A stretch of 37,678 bases of DNA from Candidatus Jorgensenbacteria bacterium (GTDB lineage Bacteria; Patescibacteriota; Minisyncoccia; UBA6257; GWB1-50-10). The notes under the pieces were generated by a model. It was given only the letters and a program-made list of their open reading frames with translations. It was not told the origin of the DNA and did not search any database. This document shows positions 21,260 to 29,401 of this stretch, one piece after another (the stretch's first letter is position 1; each line of letters opens with the position of its first letter). Both the position numbers and the translations under genes were made by a program. The stretch is from positions 1 to 37,678 of the forward strand of contig JACRFG010000076.1 of the NCBI GenBank assembly GCA_016234345.1, in the 5' to 3' direction.

Positions 21260-23710
21260 TTATATAAGAAAATTAATTAATCGGTCTTTAACAAAGATTA
21301 CTCTTTTAATAGCGTTTGTGCCAAGCCATTTTTTAATCATAATCTGTTCTCGAGCTATTTTTTCTGCTTCTTCCTGAACAATTCCCTTTGATACCAAAAC
21401 AGTATCGCGAACCCTGCCATTAATCTGGATTATAAGGTCAAATTCGTTATCTTCAACCAATTTAGAATTGTATGACGGCCATTTTTCGCGATGGATCGAT
21501 GTTTTATTCCCAAAACTATGCCATAACTCTTCGGTCATGTAAGGGGCTAAAGGAGCCGAAAGAAGCAAAAAATACCTCATATAATCAACCGATACAACAG
21601 TTTGTTTTTCAAACTCATTCAATAAAACCATGAGAGCGCTAATTGCTGTATTGTAATGCAAATTTTCTATATCATCGGTAACTTTCTTAATGGTCTTATG
21701 CATTAATTTTTGTAATTCTATTGTATTTTTTTTGCCTCCTGTCCTTCCCTTATCTCTGCAAGATACAAAATATCTCCATGCCCTATCCAAAAATCTGACG
21801 ATTCCTAAAATACTGGCATCACGAAAATCGCCACCCTGCTCGAAAGGCGCAAGAAACATAAGATATACACGAAGTGCGTCAGCGCCGAATTTTTTAATGT
21901 ATTCATCGGGATTAACAACATTGCCTTTAGATTTGGACATCTTAGCTCCTTCTTTTATAAGAAGACCGTGCGCCCGGAATTTAGTGAATGGTTCGTCGTA
22001 ATCAACCAATTTCATATCGTGGAAAGCCATAGCCAAAAACCTAGAATAAAGAAGGTGAAGCACGGAGTGTTCTGCTCCACCGATGTACATATTTACCGGC
22101 GACCATTTTTTTATGGTGGTTTTGTTAAATGGCTTTTTTAAATTCAAATATCCTATGTAATACCACGCCGAGTCTAAAAAAGTATCAGAAACATCAGTCT
22201 CGCGCCGCGCTTTAGCGCCGCATTTCGGGCATTTAACTTCATAAAAATTCTTAACTGAAGCAAGCGGAGAAGAACCCTTGCCTTTCGGCCGAAACTCTTT
22301 AACGAAGGGTAGCTTTACCGGCAAATCTTTTTCCGGCACAGCATACCAACCCAACATCCCGCCCTGGACGGAATCTATTTGCTCACCCTTTCCAAGTTGC
22401 GCACATGCTGCGCAATAAATCATTGGAATCGGCGCACCCCAATATCGCTGCCTAGAAATCAACCAATCCCGAAGCCGATACTGAATTTCTCGCCTACCGG
22501 AAACTTTTCTCGTAATTTGCCATTTAGCCGACTCAAAGTCGGTTCCATCCAACGATCCAGAATTAACTAACTTGCCTGTTCCCGTATACGCTCGCACAAG
22601 AGGACTTACCACCGTACCGTCACTAATCACTATTCGAACCGGTAAATTGTATTTTCTGGCGAACTCAAAATCACGTTCGTCATGCGCCGGCACCGCCATA
22701 ATCGCGCCAGTGCCGTAACCAGCGAGAACGTAATCCGCAATCCAAATCGGGATAGATTCGCCGGTTGCCGGATTCACGGCCCTTAATCCTTTTAACTCTA
22801 CTCCGGTTTTATCTTTGCTTTCATTGATACGCTCTTCCTCTGATTCCAATTTGGATTTTTGAATATAGGAACTAATTTCTGCCCAATTTTTAATCCGATA
22901 TTTAAGTTTTTGAATCAATGAATGTTCCGGAGCCAAAACCATATATGTAGCACCAAAAAGAGTGTCGGGACGAGTTGTGAATACCTCTATTTTATATTCG
23001 GTATCTTTAACTTCGAATTCGATGGATGCTCCTTCCGATCTGCCAATCCAATTTCGCTGGGCGATCTTAACACGTTCAGACCAATCGATTATATTCAAAT
23101 TTTCAAGAAGTTTCTCGGCATAAGCAGTAATCTTAAAGAACCACTGTTCGAGTTCACGTTTTTCAACAACACTGGAACACCGCTCGCATTTTCCCGAAAC
23201 AACCTGTTCATCGGCCAACACCGTCTTACACGACGGACACCAGTTAACCGGGGCTTTCTTACGATATGCCAAACCATTCTTAAACATTTGGATAAAAATC
23301 CACTGAGTCCATTTATAATATTCTGGGTCGTAAGTTTCCAGCCGTTCTTCCCAAGCAAAACCATTGCCAATTATCTCAAGTTGCTTGTAAAACCTTTTTT
23401 CGGAAACCTTTGCTTGTTTCATCGGATGCGCGCCGATCTTTAACGCGTAGTTCTCCGAATGAATGCCAAATCCATCAAGCCCGATAGGTTGGAACACGTC
23501 ACGCCCTTGCATACGCTTCATCCGGCCATAAATGTCGCTGCCCACAAATGCATACATATTTCCGACATGCAGTCCTTCGGCCGAAGGATACGGAAACATC
23601 ATAAGGTTATAGAAAGGTTTCTTGGTTTTTTTAAAATTCGGTTCGTATGTTTTCTTTATACGCCAAAACTGCTGCCATTTCTTCTCAATTGTTCTAAATT
23701 TATATTTCAT
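21260..23710 (-). CDS. leuS: Leucine--tRNA ligase
   Basis: 816 residues, slightly short of the E. coli enzyme (860). Class I synthetase with HIGH-type motif HVGN (48-51, in PYPSAEGLHVGNMY) and KMSKSKGNVVNPDEYI. The CP1 editing domain is intact (TTRPDTLFGATYMVLAPEH to YGTGAIMAVPAHDERDFEFA). Cysteine pairs CPSC/CERC (about 168-188) and CPKC (about 505) are candidate zinc sites. The anticodon-binding helices and the C-terminal extension (FDLIIQINGRVRDTVLV to LGTNAIKRVIFVKDRL) are present. TATAAT lies only 9 nt before the ATG, so the mRNA may have almost no leader. First gene of the leuS-glmS-surface-protein unit. Confidence 0.97.
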   Translation of the reverse strand: MKYKFRTIEKKWQQFWRIKKTYEPNFKKTKKPFYNLMMFPYPSAEGLHVGNMYAFVGSDIYGRMKRMQGRDVFQPIGLDGFGIHSENYALKIGAHPMKQAKVSEKRFYKQLEIIGNGFAWEERLETYDPEYYKWTQWIFIQMFKNGLAYRKKAPVNWCPSCKTVLADEQVVSGKCERCSSVVEKRELEQWFFKITAYAEKLLENLNIIDWSERVKIAQRNWIGRSEGASIEFEVKDTEYKIEVFTTRPDTLFGATYMVLAPEHSLIQKLKYRIKNWAEISSYIQKSKLESEEERINESKDKTGVELKGLRAVNPATGESIPIWIADYVLAGYGTGAIMAVPAHDERDFEFARKYNLPVRIVISDGTVVSPLVRAYTGTGKLVNSGSLDGTDFESAKWQITRKVSGRREIQYRLRDWLISRQRYWGAPIPMIYCAACAQLGKGEQIDSVQGGMLGWYAVPEKDLPVKLPFVKEFRPKGKGSSPLASVKNFYEVKCPKCGAKARRETDVSDTFLDSAWYYIGYLNLKKPFNKTTIKKWSPVNMYIGGAEHSVLHLLYSRFLAMAFHDMKLVDYDEPFTKFRAHGLLIKEGAKMSKSKGNVVNPDEYIKKFGADALRVYLMFLAPFEQGGDFRDASILGIVRFLDRAWRYFVSCRDKGRTGGKKNTIELQKLMHKTIKKVTDDIENLHYNTAISALMVLLNEFEKQTVVSVDYMRYFLLLSAPLAPYMTEELWHSFGNKTSIHREKWPSYNSKLVEDNEFDLIIQINGRVRDTVLVSKGIVQEEAEKIAREQIMIKKWLGTNAIKRVIFVKDRLINFLI

Positions 23711-23719
23711 AACGCAATG

Positions 23720-23725
23720 ATTATA
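23720..23725 (-). promoter_or_regulatory. -10 element for leuS, predicted near-leaderless
   Basis: Consensus TATAAT on the minus strand, 9 nt before the leuS ATG. A -35 at 17 bp would be ACAAAC, poor, and would overlap the -35/spacer of the divergent promoter at 23736-23765. Confidence 0.45.
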
Positions 23726-23735
23726 TTCTAATGAT

Positions 23736-23765
23736 TTGTAGCGTTTGTTTAAAGTCTGCTACAAT
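23736..23765 (+). promoter_or_regulatory. Promoter for the secreted beta-rich protein
   Basis: TTGTAG (23736-23741), 18-bp spacer ending in TGc, TACAAT (23760-23765). Leader of about 33 nt, with ATAGGTG just before the ATG as a weak SD. Confidence 0.6.
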
Positions 23766-23804
23766 AACAACTAGCAAGTTTATTTAACAACAAATAGGTG
23801 CTGA

Positions 23805-24635
23805 ATGAAAATCACGGCAATAGTAACATCGCTGTTATTTTTTGTGTTGCTTAACACCACCACTGTCCAATCGCAAAAAATAGATTACCTCGACACCCTA
23901 AAATTTTCTCTGGAGTTTTCAAAATTCAACTCACCTAACGCTTTCAAAAAAGGCTTTAATTGGCACGCGACGATCGCTCCAAAACTGCGCCTTCTTAAAA
24001 TAGACGCGCACGAATTATGGATGAATGGAACCCTACAAACGGTACTGGCCGAACGGTTTGATCCGGTCTTTCGAGTAAGCGGCGAAGTTTTTTTGATTGA
24101 TTTAATATACCGATACCGCATACATCCGAGATGGAATTTAAGCACATCGCTCATTCACATTTCAACCCATATCACTCAAGACTTAAATCATCCATTCTAT
24201 GCCGATCTGCCGCCAACTCCACCACATCTCCTCGACGACCTAAACGTTTTGGGCTTCGGACTTAGTGTCAAAAGCAGACCCGAAGATCTCCCCGCTATTT
24301 TTACCATCAGATATCAACCGGTTAAAATAGTTTTCCGAGAAACTTGGCAGACAGAAAATTATGAACGGCCTTTATATCTAAGCGCTGAGCGAGCACTATG
24401 GCGTTTTCCCCCATGCCAGATATCCACAGTAGTCAGCGCTGAACTTGGCGAACACACCAATTCTATCGTGCGAACCGAAATGCGTTTTGAAGTCCTTAAA
24501 CCGGAACAACGTTTCGGCCGAGCTCAATTTTTTGCACAACACACCGACTACATCCGCGATCCTATCGGTTCAAGCCCTTCTTTCGGATTTTTCAGACAGG
24601 GATGGGCTTTAGGCTTTCGCATCGTATATGAATAA
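23805..24635 (+). CDS. Secreted beta-rich protein, possibly a DUF1207-like barrel
   Basis: 276 residues. A clear signal peptide (1-24, MKITAIVTSLLFFVLLNTTTVQSQ) is followed by alternating-hydrophobicity strands with aromatic girdle-like ends and no internal hydrophobic helix. Examples are FNWHATIAPKLRLLKI, FLIDLIYRYRIHPRWNLSTSLIHISTH, FTIRYQPVKIVFRETW and the C-terminal strand WALGFRIVYE. The Arg-x-x-x-WNLS-x-LIHISTH stretch reminds me of DUF1207-type outer-membrane barrels of Bacteroidota-like bacteria, but I cannot confirm it. A barrel would be unexpected in an organism without a known outer membrane. It has its own promoter and a strong terminator; gene transfer from a diderm is possible. 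A soluble secreted beta protein is the alternative. Confidence 0.65.
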   Translation: MKITAIVTSLLFFVLLNTTTVQSQKIDYLDTLKFSLEFSKFNSPNAFKKGFNWHATIAPKLRLLKIDAHELWMNGTLQTVLAERFDPVFRVSGEVFLIDLIYRYRIHPRWNLSTSLIHISTHITQDLNHPFYADLPPTPPHLLDDLNVLGFGLSVKSRPEDLPAIFTIRYQPVKIVFRETWQTENYERPLYLSAERALWRFPPCQISTVVSAELGEHTNSIVRTEMRFEVLKPEQRFGRAQFFAQHTDYIRDPIGSSPSFGFFRQGWALGFRIVYE

Positions 24636-24637
24636 AA

Positions 24638-24670
24638 AACCCCGCTTATCTTACATAGATAAACGGGGTT
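24638..24670. terminator. Bidirectional terminator
   Basis: AACCCCG + TTATCT pair with AGATAA + CGGGGTT around loop TACAT, with A-run before and T-run after. Serves the beta-rich protein (plus) and tatD (minus, stop at 24669). Confidence 0.85.
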
Positions 24671-25559
24671 AATCTTTATAGTTAAACACTATAGGACTTA
24701 TAGAACCAAAAATAGCTCGAGCGTTATCTAATATTTGCTCTCTCATCTTTTCAAAAGAACATCCTTTTAAATCGGCTAGCCCACGCACTATTTCAATAAC
24801 GTATGCCGGTTCATTACGTTTACCGCGATATGGCACCGGTGAAACGTAAGGCGCGTCTGTTTCGGATAATATCCTATCAATGGGAATATATCGAACAACT
24901 TCATCATACGCCCGAACAAAAGTTATAACCCCGCCAAAAGTAAAATAAAATCCCAGATCAACCAATTTTTTGGCATCATCCATCGTGCCGCTGAAAAAAT
25001 GTATAATTCCCGGCCGGCTATTTAGCATATTGGATTTTAAATACAAAATATCAATCAGATCGGAAAAAGCCTCCCGGCAATGAATCATAAGGGGTTTTTT
25101 TGACTCACGACTAAGTTCGATCTGCGCCAAAAAAGCGTCTTTCTGTTTCTCAACGTACGATACTCTGTCAAAATCTTTTGGCAAATGATAGTAGTCCAAC
25201 CCACACTCGCCGATAGCCAAAACCTTGGGATGCCGGACTAAGACTTTGTAGTAATCAAAATTGAATGATTCGGCACGACTGATAAATCCTTGGGTTGGCA
25301 AACCGCCAAGTTCTTTCGGGTCGTGGTATGAATGAAAAGTATGTATCGGATGAAGACCGATCACGGCGTAAACCGGATCTTGTTTATATTCTTCTGCAAT
25401 CTCAACAGCTCGCCGAGAAGTGTCTTCTTGAGTTCCCACATTCACAAGCCCAACGCCACTAGTAAGTGCTCGGGCTATAACGTCGCGATAATCTTTTTCA
25501 AAAGCAGCGAACTGAACATGGGTATGAGCATCTAAGTAGTGAATTCGCATGGGTTGCAT
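24669..25559 (-). CDS. TatD-family metal-dependent hydrolase (DNase)
   Basis: 296 residues. TatD enzymes are TIM-barrel metal-dependent nucleases. The ligands are present in order: DAHTHVQ, IGECGLDYYH, MIHCREAF, IIHFFSG and SETDAPYVSP. The ATG at 25559 or the one three codons later (25550) could be used; neither has an SD. A predicted extended -10 (25574-25582) puts the start 8 nt ahead of the first ATG. TatD has been linked to DNA repair and 3'-5' exonuclease activity in E. coli. Monocistronic. Confidence 0.93.
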   Translation of the reverse strand: MQPMRIHYLDAHTHVQFAAFEKDYRDVIARALTSGVGLVNVGTQEDTSRRAVEIAEEYKQDPVYAVIGLHPIHTFHSYHDPKELGGLPTQGFISRAESFNFDYYKVLVRHPKVLAIGECGLDYYHLPKDFDRVSYVEKQKDAFLAQIELSRESKKPLMIHCREAFSDLIDILYLKSNMLNSRPGIIHFFSGTMDDAKKLVDLGFYFTFGGVITFVRAYDEVVRYIPIDRILSETDAPYVSPVPYRGKRNEPAYVIEIVRGLADLKGCSFEKMREQILDNARAIFGSISPIVFNYKD

Positions 25560-25573
25560 TTACTACAGTTCTT

Positions 25574-25582
25574 ATTCTACCA
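25574..25582 (-). promoter_or_regulatory. Extended -10 promoter for tatD
   Basis: Minus strand TGgTAGAAT, 14 nt before the ATG, predicting a leader of about 8 nt and no SD. Confidence 0.5.
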
Positions 25583-25625
25583 TGGGTGATAGTAGTTTTA
25601 CGTATTATATAGAAAGGAATTACGA

Positions 25626-26309
25626 ATGCGTTGGCGTGCGCTTATCCTTGATTGGAACGGAACGGTGCTTGATGATCTTCCGGTTGTATATGGCAGTGTA
25701 ATCGAAATATTCAGGGCTTACGGCTTACCGCCGCCGTCACTCCAGAGCTACAAAGAAGAAATAACTGCTGATTTTATTCAATTCTACTGCGGCCACGGTA
25801 TCCCCAAACCTAAAAACGAAGCCGAACTTAACACTTTACGAACCACACTGAATCAGATCAGAAAACATTATTTCTTGAAACACTGGAATGAAGTGAAAGT
25901 GCGGCCGGGAACGCGAGAACTTTTAATTCTTGCCCAAAAAACAGGAATGCAAACAGCAATTGTAAGTGCCGAGGTAGAAGAAGTTCTCGAAAAACGCCTT
26001 TTCGATTTTGCCCTGACTGATCTTTTTGATCGCGTCGAAGGCAATGCCTGGGATAAAGAACGGGCCCTTGTAAACACTTTTGACTTCTTTGGTCTTAAAG
26101 CCGAAGAGACTGTTTATATTGATGATACTTTTGACGGATTAACTGCTGCCAACAACGTCGGCGCGGGAACAATCGGCTTCACAGACGGTTATAATACCGA
26201 AGAAAGAATCAGAGCCGCTAAACCGAACTTCCCAAACGGAACGCTGTCAAAGATCGATTCTATGCAACAAGTTATCGCTATTATTAAACATGTTAACTGG
26301 GGGGTCTGA
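25626..26309 (+). CDS. HAD-superfamily phosphatase-like hydrolase
   Basis: 227 residues. Motif I reads ILDWNGTVLDD: nucleophile Asp9 is present, but the usual second Asp (acid/base) is Asn11 (DWN in place of DxD). Motif II is in MQTAIVSAE, motif III Lys in WDKERAL and motif IV VYIDDTFDG. The helical cap (about 17-90) makes it a class C1 HAD, similar to phosphoglycolate-phosphatase-like proteins. DWNGT variants do occur among annotated HADs, so loss of activity should not be assumed. Good SD (AGAAAGGAA). It overlaps the following kinase gene by 1 nt (TGATG), indicating coupled translation and probably a related substrate. Confidence 0.88.
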   Translation: MRWRALILDWNGTVLDDLPVVYGSVIEIFRAYGLPPPSLQSYKEEITADFIQFYCGHGIPKPKNEAELNTLRTTLNQIRKHYFLKHWNEVKVRPGTRELLILAQKTGMQTAIVSAEVEEVLEKRLFDFALTDLFDRVEGNAWDKERALVNTFDFFGLKAEETVYIDDTFDGLTAANNVGAGTIGFTDGYNTEERIRAAKPNFPNGTLSKIDSMQQVIAIIKHVNWGV

Positions 26310-26896
26310 TGAAATTAATAGTTGGGCTCGTTGGTGAAATAAAGGCCGGCAAAGAAACGACAGTAAGGCATATCAAGAAATATCTACCAAAACAGTTCAC
26401 GTTTAGTCATCTCCGATTTTCAGACACTCTCGCTCAAACTCTTGATCTATGGGGTGCTCCGAAAAACAGGCACAATCTTCAAAATCTTGTAGTTAAAATG
26501 GAAGAGGTTTTGGGCGAAGGCGCTTTAAGCCGAGCTATGGCTTTACGCATACAAAATGACCGAGCAAATATCACTGTGGTAGACGGAATACGTTGGTGGA
26601 GCGACGTGCACATGATAAAATCTTTCAATCCATCAGTTATGGTGTATATCACCGCCAATCGCCAAGAACGATACATTAGAACAGTCCGTGCCAACGACAA
26701 GGTCGGCGATCCCAAAAAAACCTGGGAAGAATTCGTCGTAGAAGATGAAGCTCATAATGAACGTTTTATCGGTGAGATAGGCAGAAAAGCAGCCGACTAT
26801 ATCATAGTAAACAACGGTAGGGAAGAAGAATTCCGGGATAATATCCGGCAACTCTTCAATGAAAAAATCAAATCCTTGCTTCAAGCGGAACAGTAA
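26309..26896 (+). CDS. P-loop (deoxy)nucleoside-monophosphate-kinase-like protein
   Basis: 195 residues. Walker A at the N-terminus (GLVGEIKAGKETTV), then LRFSDTLAQTLDLWG, where kinases of this fold bind substrate. VVDGIRWWSDV is a Walker B-like strand, and the lid-like basic segment RQERYIRTVRANDKVG follows. The layout resembles dNMP or dephospho-CoA kinases; substrate cannot be fixed. The start codon overlaps the HAD stop, so kinase and phosphatase are made together. The stop codon lies in the loop/stem of a terminator. Confidence 0.78.
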   Translation: MKLIVGLVGEIKAGKETTVRHIKKYLPKQFTFSHLRFSDTLAQTLDLWGAPKNRHNLQNLVVKMEEVLGEGALSRAMALRIQNDRANITVVDGIRWWSDVHMIKSFNPSVMVYITANRQERYIRTVRANDKVGDPKKTWEEFVVEDEAHNERFIGEIGRKAADYIIVNNGREEEFRDNIRQLFNEKIKSLLQAEQ

Positions 26897-26912
26897 TGTT
26901 CCGCTTTTTATT
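26884..26912 (+). terminator. Terminator after the kinase gene
   Basis: 9-bp stem AGCGGAACA / TGTTCCGCT, loop GTAA, then TTTTTATTTATT. The stop codon TAA is the loop's end. Confidence 0.88.
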
Positions 26913-28371
26913 TATTACTCGTCTCCAGTCTGGGAAAAAGATTGTCCGGTTTTTTTACAGTAAGGCTACTACCATCCCACACTATGGAATCGTTTATCTT
27001 TTTAGCTGTATTCGGTAAAAACGGGCCAAGCAACAAAGCTACAGCACCTAAAATCGTGACCAAATCAAATAATGCTTTTTTCTTCTCTTTTTCATCAATC
27101 ATAGCCCACGGTTTTTTATCGTTTACATACGAATCTCCGAAGCCGATCAAATTCCAAATGGCTGCTAGCGCTTCATGAAATTTATATTCATCAATTTTTT
27201 GAGCTACGCTATTTTTAGCCTTCTCAATTTTTTCGATAATGGACTCTTGGGCTTTTGCCATACCAGCAAAATCCACTGGAGCAGCCAGAGTTAACACCCG
27301 CGCCACAAAATTACCCAAACCATTAGCCAGGTCGCTCGCATACCGCTCCTCAAATTTCTGATGACTGAAATCACCATCATCGTACGATGGAACTTCCCGG
27401 AGAAAATAATATCGAACTGGATCGGTTCCATACTGTCGAACAAGTGCAAACGGATCGACGACATTACCAACCGTCTTAGACATCTTCTGACCATCAACAG
27501 TTATAAACCCGTGAACGAATAAGGATTTGGGTAGTTCAAGGCCAGCCGCAAGAAGCATGCCCGGCCAAATTGCCGCATGAAACCTAAGGTTATCTTTACC
27601 TAAAACGTGCAAATCAGCTGGCCACCATTTCTGCCACCCATCATCACGACCGTAACCAATAGCCGAAATATAGTTAGTGAGCGCGTCACACCACACATAC
27701 ATAACATGATCGGCGTCGTTCGGTACGGGTATACCCCAAGAAAGCATTTGGGTTGGACGAGAAAAACTTACATCCTCTAAACCCGTTTTAATGAATTCAA
27801 TAATTTCGTTCTTACGCGATACCGGAACTATTCTCATGATATCGTTTTGAATCGCATCTCTAATTTTTTCCGAATATTTCGAAAGCTTAAAAAAATAATT
27901 CTCTTCATCGATAACTTCCGGAGCTTTCTTATGAAGAAGGCATTTGCCATCCACTAAATCTTTTTGAGTAATAAAGGCTTCATGGCCGGCACAATAAAAG
28001 CCGCGATAGCGTTTTTTGTAAATATCCCCAGCCTCAAGTAGGCGCTGCCATAATAAGGTGGCGCCCGGCCAATGACGTTTATGATCAGTAGTTTGAATAA
28101 AATCATCCCACGACAAATCAAGGGCCTCACGCATACTTCGGAATTTAGCTGCATTCATATCAGCTAATTCTTGCGGTGTTTTACCTGAACTCTCCGCAGT
28201 TCGAACCACATTTACACCATGTTCATCGGTTCCAGTCAAAAACCAAACATCGTCGCCTCTAAAGCGGCGGTTTCTGGCAATGACGTCGGCCCAAACTTTC
28301 TGAATAGCGTGACCGATATGTGGCGGACCATTGACGTAATCAATGGCGGTAGTGATATAAAACTTTCCCAT
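26908..28371 (-). CDS. metG: Methionine--tRNA ligase
   Basis: 487 residues, a short form without the C-terminal EMAP/tRNA-binding dimerisation domain. Class I motifs: HIGH as PHIGHA (17-22) and KMSKS as KMSKTVGNVVDPF. The Rossmann start FYITTAIDYVNG and the insert FYCAGHEAFITQKDLVDGKCLLH (one Cys-His pair, one Cys) suggest at most a reduced zinc knuckle. Anticodon-binding helical domain present at about 350-487. It is the third gene of an M16 peptidase - transporter - metG run; the gap to the transporter is only 3 nt. Confidence 0.96.
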   Translation of the reverse strand: MGKFYITTAIDYVNGPPHIGHAIQKVWADVIARNRRFRGDDVWFLTGTDEHGVNVVRTAESSGKTPQELADMNAAKFRSMREALDLSWDDFIQTTDHKRHWPGATLLWQRLLEAGDIYKKRYRGFYCAGHEAFITQKDLVDGKCLLHKKAPEVIDEENYFFKLSKYSEKIRDAIQNDIMRIVPVSRKNEIIEFIKTGLEDVSFSRPTQMLSWGIPVPNDADHVMYVWCDALTNYISAIGYGRDDGWQKWWPADLHVLGKDNLRFHAAIWPGMLLAAGLELPKSLFVHGFITVDGQKMSKTVGNVVDPFALVRQYGTDPVRYYFLREVPSYDDGDFSHQKFEERYASDLANGLGNFVARVLTLAAPVDFAGMAKAQESIIEKIEKAKNSVAQKIDEYKFHEALAAIWNLIGFGDSYVNDKKPWAMIDEKEKKKALFDLVTILGAVALLLGPFLPNTAKKINDSIVWDGSSLTVKKPDNLFPRLETSNK

Positions 28372-28374
28372 TGT

Positions 28375-29397
28375 TTATAAACCAAGCGGCGTACGTTCGG
28401 TCTTTCGTTCGGATAAATAATTAAATATTTCCTGGGCCATAAGCGCCGAAGGCACCGCAAGAACCACTCCAACAAACCCGGCCACTTGACCACCGGCCAA
28501 AATAGAAACAATTACAAGGACCGGATGAACTTTTATCGCTTTACCCATAACCACAGGTATCAAAAGATGATTCTCCAACTGCTGAACACCAACAAAGAAA
28601 AGTAGGGCATAAAAACCCAAACCCAGAGAATCGGAAACCGCAAGTAGGAACGCTATGGTGCCAGTGACTATCGGACCCACAAGAGGCACGAGCTCCAAAA
28701 CACCGGCCAGAACACCCAAAACCAGAGGATAACGAACACCAAGAAACATCATACCGAAACCGACCACCACACCGATAATAAGACTTAAAATCAACTGCGC
28801 CCCAAACCATTTTCTTATTTTTATTTTAAAACGATTAAAAACGGTGAGTATCGGGCGTTCATATATATCGGGAATAAGAACTCGAAGAAACTTTTCTACG
28901 CCATCCTTTTCTAACGTGAGATAAAAAGCCGCTACAATAGTCGAAAAGAAAAGCACAACGCGAGAAAACACCGCGCTAAAAGCGCCGGCAATAGAAACAT
29001 TGATCGTGGAAAGAAAACCAAGCGCGCGATCAAGGCTTAAACTAAAATTCTTAACTATCGCGGCAGGAAGATTCACGCCAAAAATAGTTGATAGAGTACT
29101 GTCAAAATGTTCGACAAAACCGCCGATTTCGACAACTACGATTGGAACAATAAAATAGACAATCGTTGAAAAAACTAAAAGTCCTAGAAAAAAAACAATG
29201 AAAGTACCGAGGAGTCGATTTATTTTACGACTTTCAAGAAACATCACGATCGGCTCGAGACCAAGAGATATAACAACAGCAACAAGGAGAGCTCCCCAAA
29301 CTTGACGCGCAAGATACGCAATAACGATTAGTATCGCAAAAACACAAATACGCCAGAGCGATCGCCAGCTAAGATCGAGATGAGTATGATCAGTCAT
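28375..29397 (-). CDS. AI-2E (PerM/TqsA) family membrane transporter
   Basis: 340 residues, about seven membrane helices. Family hallmarks are the central LELVPLVGPIVTGTIAFLLAV and QQLENHLLIPVVMGKAIKVHPVLV, followed by LAGGQVAGFVGVVLAVP. Members include putative autoinducer-2 exporters and Na+/H+ antiporters, so the substrate is open. 4-nt gap from the M16 gene and 3-nt gap to metG indicate one transcript. Confidence 0.92.
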   Translation of the reverse strand: MTDHTHLDLSWRSLWRICVFAILIVIAYLARQVWGALLVAVVISLGLEPIVMFLESRKINRLLGTFIVFFLGLLVFSTIVYFIVPIVVVEIGGFVEHFDSTLSTIFGVNLPAAIVKNFSLSLDRALGFLSTINVSIAGAFSAVFSRVVLFFSTIVAAFYLTLEKDGVEKFLRVLIPDIYERPILTVFNRFKIKIRKWFGAQLILSLIIGVVVGFGMMFLGVRYPLVLGVLAGVLELVPLVGPIVTGTIAFLLAVSDSLGLGFYALLFFVGVQQLENHLLIPVVMGKAIKVHPVLVIVSILAGGQVAGFVGVVLAVPSALMAQEIFNYLSERKTERTPLGL

Positions 29398-29401
29398 AAA
29401 A

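Noticed and set aside
21240..21262. glmS ribozyme or riboswitch upstream of glmS
   Set aside because: Only 7 nt separate leuS and glmS, so there is no space for a structured leader.
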